Assembly (NCBI GenBank): GCA_015232165.1
Contig: JADGAE010000077.1
Coordinates: 1-8,064 of the forward strand
Source of the DNA: Nitrospirota bacterium
GTDB lineage: Bacteria; Nitrospirota; Thermodesulfovibrionia; Thermodesulfovibrionales; Magnetobacteriaceae
Direction of reading: 5' to 3'
Length of the DNA: 8,064 bases
Below are positions 5,562 through 8,064 of this stretch, piece by piece. The first letter of the stretch is position 1, and each line of letters starts with the position of its first letter. A program made the translations under genes and the position numbers. The notes under the pieces were generated by a model. It did not search any database. It saw nothing but the letters and a program-made list of their open reading frames with translations, and had not been told where the DNA came from.

Positions 5562-6088
5562 TGACTGTACTACAAACAGAGCCGGAGAGGGATATTGATC
5601 TCACAGAGATCATCGAGGGAGAAGAGATCATGGGGGCAAGCCCTTTTTGCAGACATCAAATAGTCCTGGCTAATCTCGACTATGAGTTAAAGAGCTATGT
5701 TAAGGAAAATGACCTTGGGATAATTCCCTTTACACCGCTTGACGTGATATTTGAAGAGGGTGTCAACAGACTCCAGCCGGATTTAATGTTCATCAAAAAA
5801 GAAAATCTGGCCATCGTTCAGGACTGGATAAGAGGGGTTCCGGACATGGTCGTAGAGGTTGTATCAAAATACTCTATGGTCAGAGATACCATAACAAAGA
5901 AGGGTATCTACCAACGATATAAGGTCCCCGAGTACTGGATCGTTATGCCAGAGTATGAGGCCATTGAGGTCTTTGTCATTGAAAACAACATCTACGAACT
6001 ATTCTCCTATGCAGTAGAAAGCGGCTCTATAAAATCAAAGGTAATACCCGGCCTTGAAATAGACGTCGCATCCGTCTTTGTGGATTAA
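5561..6088 (+). CDS. Uma2-family (DUF820) PD-(D/E)XK nuclease-like protein
   Basis: The 175-residue protein has the layout of the Uma2/DUF820 family, a restriction-endonuclease-like fold often present in many copies in cyanobacteria and some other bacteria, with unclear biological role. The core is visible: QPDLMFI with Asp74, GVPDMVVEVVSKYS with Glu99 and Ser102, then Lys113/Lys114 in ITKKGIYQRY and the family hallmark VPEYWIVMPEY at 122-132. It ends VIPGLEIDVASVF, also typical (pGlxi...vF). Length matches the usual 170-200 residues. ATG at 5561 overlaps the stop of the preceding gene by one base and has AGGAG (5551-5555) five bases upstream; a longer in-frame reading from 5480 lies inside that gene and is rejected. 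The catalytic acidic residues and lysine appear intact. Confidence 0.85.
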   Translation: MTVLQTEPERDIDLTEIIEGEEIMGASPFCRHQIVLANLDYELKSYVKENDLGIIPFTPLDVIFEEGVNRLQPDLMFIKKENLAIVQDWIRGVPDMVVEVVSKYSMVRDTITKKGIYQRYKVPEYWIVMPEYEAIEVFVIENNIYELFSYAVESGSIKSKVIPGLEIDVASVFVD

Positions 6089-6125
6089 GCAATAGATTGA
6101 TTACGCGGACAGACCCTCTATTATT

Positions 6126-6776
6126 ATGAAGATAAAACCCGATAGTTGGACAATCGTAATTGTTGGCAGTTGGAACCTGGCAACGTTTACACCGGAGTGG
6201 TTGGTGGAGCATATCTTTTACGATGTCGATATCCAGGTGGAGGTTGCATTGGGCTATGGGATGCCGTTTCGATTCAAGTCTACCAGTCAGGGGTTTACGA
6301 TAATACCCGAACAGCATCGAATAACCCTGATGGCCTTAAAATACGATGATATCTCATTGCCGACAATGGAAAGGGCCGCATACAAACTGCTGGATATGCT
6401 TTCATATACCCCTGTGACGGCTATTGGATTCAACTTTGGATTTGAAGACATATCGCTCTCCAATCTGCCGTTTAAGTACAACTTTGAGGATACAACGCTC
6501 TTTAACGGCTTGGGATATCTGCTTACGGCACAGACTATTAACAGGAGATTTATTGTAGATAACAGTATCCTCAATCTCTCCGTGACTATAAAACAAGACA
6601 CTGTAGGGATTGATTTCAATTTCCACTACGACCTCAACAGCACCGGTGACTATAAGGACAAGGTAATGAGAAACATCGTTGAGGCAAAAAACATCGTAAC
6701 AGAGGTACTCAAAACCGGCTACGGTCTAAACACTGACAACATCAGTGACAGTCAAGAAATAGATGAAGGACCGTGA
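6126..6776 (+). CDS. Conserved-looking hypothetical protein, 216 residues
   Basis: I cannot name this family. The protein is soluble-looking, with no signal peptide or transmembrane helix. It begins with a beta-like segment and a tryptophan-rich motif, WTIVIVGSWNLATFTPEW (8-25), then a strand VEVALGYGMPFRFKS, a helix containing ERAAYKLLDML (82-92) and the block SYTPVTAIGFNFGFE (93-107). The second half is rich in alternating hydrophobic residues (LNLSVTIKQDTVGIDFNFHYDL), suggesting a beta sheet, and ends with a helix and an acidic tail. I recall a similar arrangement (GxWN...FxPxW ... L..LPHTPVTAIGxNF) in uncharacterised bacterial proteins, but cannot confirm it here. ATG at 6126 has no clear ribosome site, 37 bases after the Uma2 stop. 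The 3' end overlaps the MFS gene by 14 bases, implying coupled translation. Confidence 0.75.
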   Translation: MKIKPDSWTIVIVGSWNLATFTPEWLVEHIFYDVDIQVEVALGYGMPFRFKSTSQGFTIIPEQHRITLMALKYDDISLPTMERAAYKLLDMLSYTPVTAIGFNFGFEDISLSNLPFKYNFEDTTLFNGLGYLLTAQTINRRFIVDNSILNLSVTIKQDTVGIDFNFHYDLNSTGDYKDKVMRNIVEAKNIVTEVLKTGYGLNTDNISDSQEIDEGP

Positions 6777-7998
6777 GGGAGTCCGCTTAAGCAGGGGCAT
6801 ACTTTCGGTCCCTGTTATAGTGGCCGCACTTGGATACTTTGTCGACATCTATGACCTCATCCTCTTTGGCATTGTAAGGGTCCAGAGCCTTAAGACCATC
6901 GGTGTGCAATCGGCGGATATCCTCAATACGGGTATCTTTTTGCTTAACATGCAGATGGCCGGCATGCTGCTTGGTGGGTTTTTGTGGGGTGTACTAGGAG
7001 ACAAAAAGGGCAGGGTGAGGATCCTCTTCGGCTCGATATTCCTGTACTCCGTCGCCAATATTGCCAACGGATTCGTTGACTCTGTCGGAGGCTATGCGCT
7101 CTGGAGGTTTATCGCTGGCATAGGATTGGCCGGAGAACTTGGTGCCGGCGTGACCCTTGTCCTGGAGAACCTGCCAAGACAGTTGCGGGGCTACGGGACA
7201 ATGATTGTAGCCACCGTCGGGGTCTCCGGTGCCATCCTGGCCAACTACGTCGCAAAGATATTCGATTGGAGGATGGCCTACCTTATCGGGGGTGCCCTGG
7301 GAATGGCCCTGCTTGTAATGAGGCTCGGCGTCTACGAATCCGGTATGTACAAACAGATAGAGTCAAGCAATATAAGCAAGGGCAACATCCTCATGCTGTT
7401 TACCAACAAACAACGCTTTTTCAAATACATCAAGGCCATCCTGATAGGGCTTCCAATATGGTTCTGCGTGGGAATCCTGATCATACTATCACCCGAGTTT
7501 GCAAAGGCCATGAATGTTGCGGGCGCGGTCAGCGCCGGCGAGGCCGTGATGTCCTGTTATATGGGGCTGGTGTTGGGTGATTTTGCAAGCGGGGCGCTGA
7601 GTCAGTACCTGCGCAGCAGGAAGAAGGTTGTAATGTTGTTTCTGGGCCTTTCAACCGTTGCCGTGGCGGGGTATTTCATGCTTGGTCGGGTGAGCTTTTC
7701 GACGTTCTATACATTCTGTGGATTTATAGGTTTTGCCGTCGGTTATTGGGCGGTGTTTATCACCACGGCGGCGGAGCAGTTTGGCACAAACATCAGGGCT
7801 ACCGTGGCATCGACCGTCCCCAACGTCATCCGTGGCATGGTTATACCGATTACCGCCGCCTTTCAGTTTGCCAAACAGTATATCGGCATCCTCAATGCCG
7901 GAGCAGTCGTTGGGATATTATGCCTGAGCGTCGCATTTTACGCGAATTACCACCTTGATGAGACCTTCGACAAAGACCTCGATTATGTCGAACGATAG
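6763..7998 (+). CDS. Major facilitator superfamily (MFS) transporter
   Basis: The 411-residue product has about twelve hydrophobic helices in two halves joined by a hydrophilic loop near residues 195-220, as expected for a 12-helix MFS permease in the inner membrane. The loop 2-3 signature is clear: GVLGDKKGRVRIL (76-88). An ALWRFIAGIGLAGELGAG block (112-129) contains the conserved Arg of helix 4, DWR sits at 168-170, and a second, weaker loop 8-9 version GDFASGALSQYLRSRKK lies at 272-288. The segment AEQFGTNIRATVAS (337-350) and the start FVDIYDLILFG (26-36) resemble the sugar/organic-anion porter branch (metabolite:H+ symporter-like), but the substrate cannot be told. ATG at 6763 lies inside the end of the preceding gene, with only a weak AAGAAA-like site upstream, consistent with translational coupling. 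Confidence 0.92.
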   Translation: MKDREGVRLSRGILSVPVIVAALGYFVDIYDLILFGIVRVQSLKTIGVQSADILNTGIFLLNMQMAGMLLGGFLWGVLGDKKGRVRILFGSIFLYSVANIANGFVDSVGGYALWRFIAGIGLAGELGAGVTLVLENLPRQLRGYGTMIVATVGVSGAILANYVAKIFDWRMAYLIGGALGMALLVMRLGVYESGMYKQIESSNISKGNILMLFTNKQRFFKYIKAILIGLPIWFCVGILIILSPEFAKAMNVAGAVSAGEAVMSCYMGLVLGDFASGALSQYLRSRKKVVMLFLGLSTVAVAGYFMLGRVSFSTFYTFCGFIGFAVGYWAVFITTAAEQFGTNIRATVASTVPNVIRGMVIPITAAFQFAKQYIGILNAGAVVGILCLSVAFYANYHLDETFDKDLDYVER

Positions 7999-8021
7999 GC
8001 AGTGTATCGTTATAAATAACG
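7991..8021. other. Two small overlapping inverted repeats after the MFS gene
   Basis: AACGATA (7991-7997) pairs perfectly with TATCGTT (8005-8011) across a 7-base loop, and CGTTAT (8008-8013) pairs with ATAACG (8016-8021). The two hairpins share bases and are mutually exclusive. No U-run follows, so this is not a standard terminator. Confidence 0.35.
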
Positions 8022-8029
8022 GAGCATAA

Positions 8030-8064
8030 ATGTTTAGAACATTAGGGTTAAGAATAATGGGGTC
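8030..8064 (+). CDS. Possible start of a small ORF running into repeat copy 3
   Basis: ATG at 8030 is preceded by GGAG (8021-8024) with a 5-base gap, and the frame is open to the window edge: MFRTLGLRIMG. The last residues coincide with the repeat reading frame (compare LLGLSIMGS in copy 1, minus strand). It may be a real gene start or merely the repeat's own open frame; too little is visible to decide. Confidence 0.25.
   Translation, partial: MFRTLGLRIMG
8041..8064 (+). repeat. Left edge of GC-rich dispersed repeat, copy 3 (partial)
   Basis: The last 24 bases (ATTAGGGTTA... to ...AATGGGGTC) match the flank and first bases of copy 1 read on the minus strand (147 down to 124) at 21 of 24 positions, including an unbroken 11-base block ATAATGGGGTC. 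The GC-rich core is expected immediately beyond the window edge. Confidence 0.6.

Noticed and set aside
6079..6087. DnaA-like site (8 of 9) at the end of the Uma2 gene
   Set aside because: It is imperfect, lies within coding sequence and stands alone, so chance is a sufficient explanation.

Overview
The window is bacterial and almost fully coding from about 1.2 kb to 8.0 kb. The best guess for the source is a Nitrospirota bacterium, possibly close to the magnetotactic 'Candidatus Magnetobacterium' group. That is an inference: it rests on a recalled resemblance of the GC-rich dispersed repeats, the Uma2 nuclease and the CCDC90/DUF1640-like coiled-coil protein to that lineage, and no marker gene here proves it.

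Positions 1-1192 are the loose, accessory-looking part. The minus strand at 45..1 carries the first 15 codons of a probable heavy-metal RND efflux pump (CusA/CzcA type) running out of the window. Its leader contains one copy of a GC-rich repeat (69-147). A small membrane-anchored coiled-coil protein (524-850), whose coil has grown by 21-bp (one heptad) tandem duplications, sits between this repeat and a second, oppositely oriented copy (946-1050). Two perfect DnaA-box 9-mers lie in the same stretch, in inverted orientation. A third repeat copy seems to begin at the last 24 bases of the window.

Positions 1193-4346 are the classic protein quality-control cluster tig-clpP-clpX. Trigger factor handles nascent chains at the ribosome, and ClpX unfolds substrates and feeds them to the ClpP protease. 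The usual next gene, lon, is absent. ClpX is followed after 8 bases by a type IV prepilin-like protein.

Positions 4355-7998 form a tightly packed, same-strand run of prepilin, a three-helix membrane protein with a repeat-rich N-terminus, a Uma2-family PD-(D/E)XK nuclease, an unrecognised 216-residue protein and an MFS transporter. Gaps are 13 and 37 bases and overlaps are 1 and 14 bases, so cotranscription is likely, but the genes do not add up to one known pathway.

No rRNA, tRNA, CRISPR array, insertion sequence with transposase, or convincing rho-independent terminator was seen. No complete undescribed system is demonstrated. The most unusual signal is the repeat family: it keeps an open, apparently conserved reading frame, which ends exactly on the RND start codon in one copy and runs in frame into tig in another.
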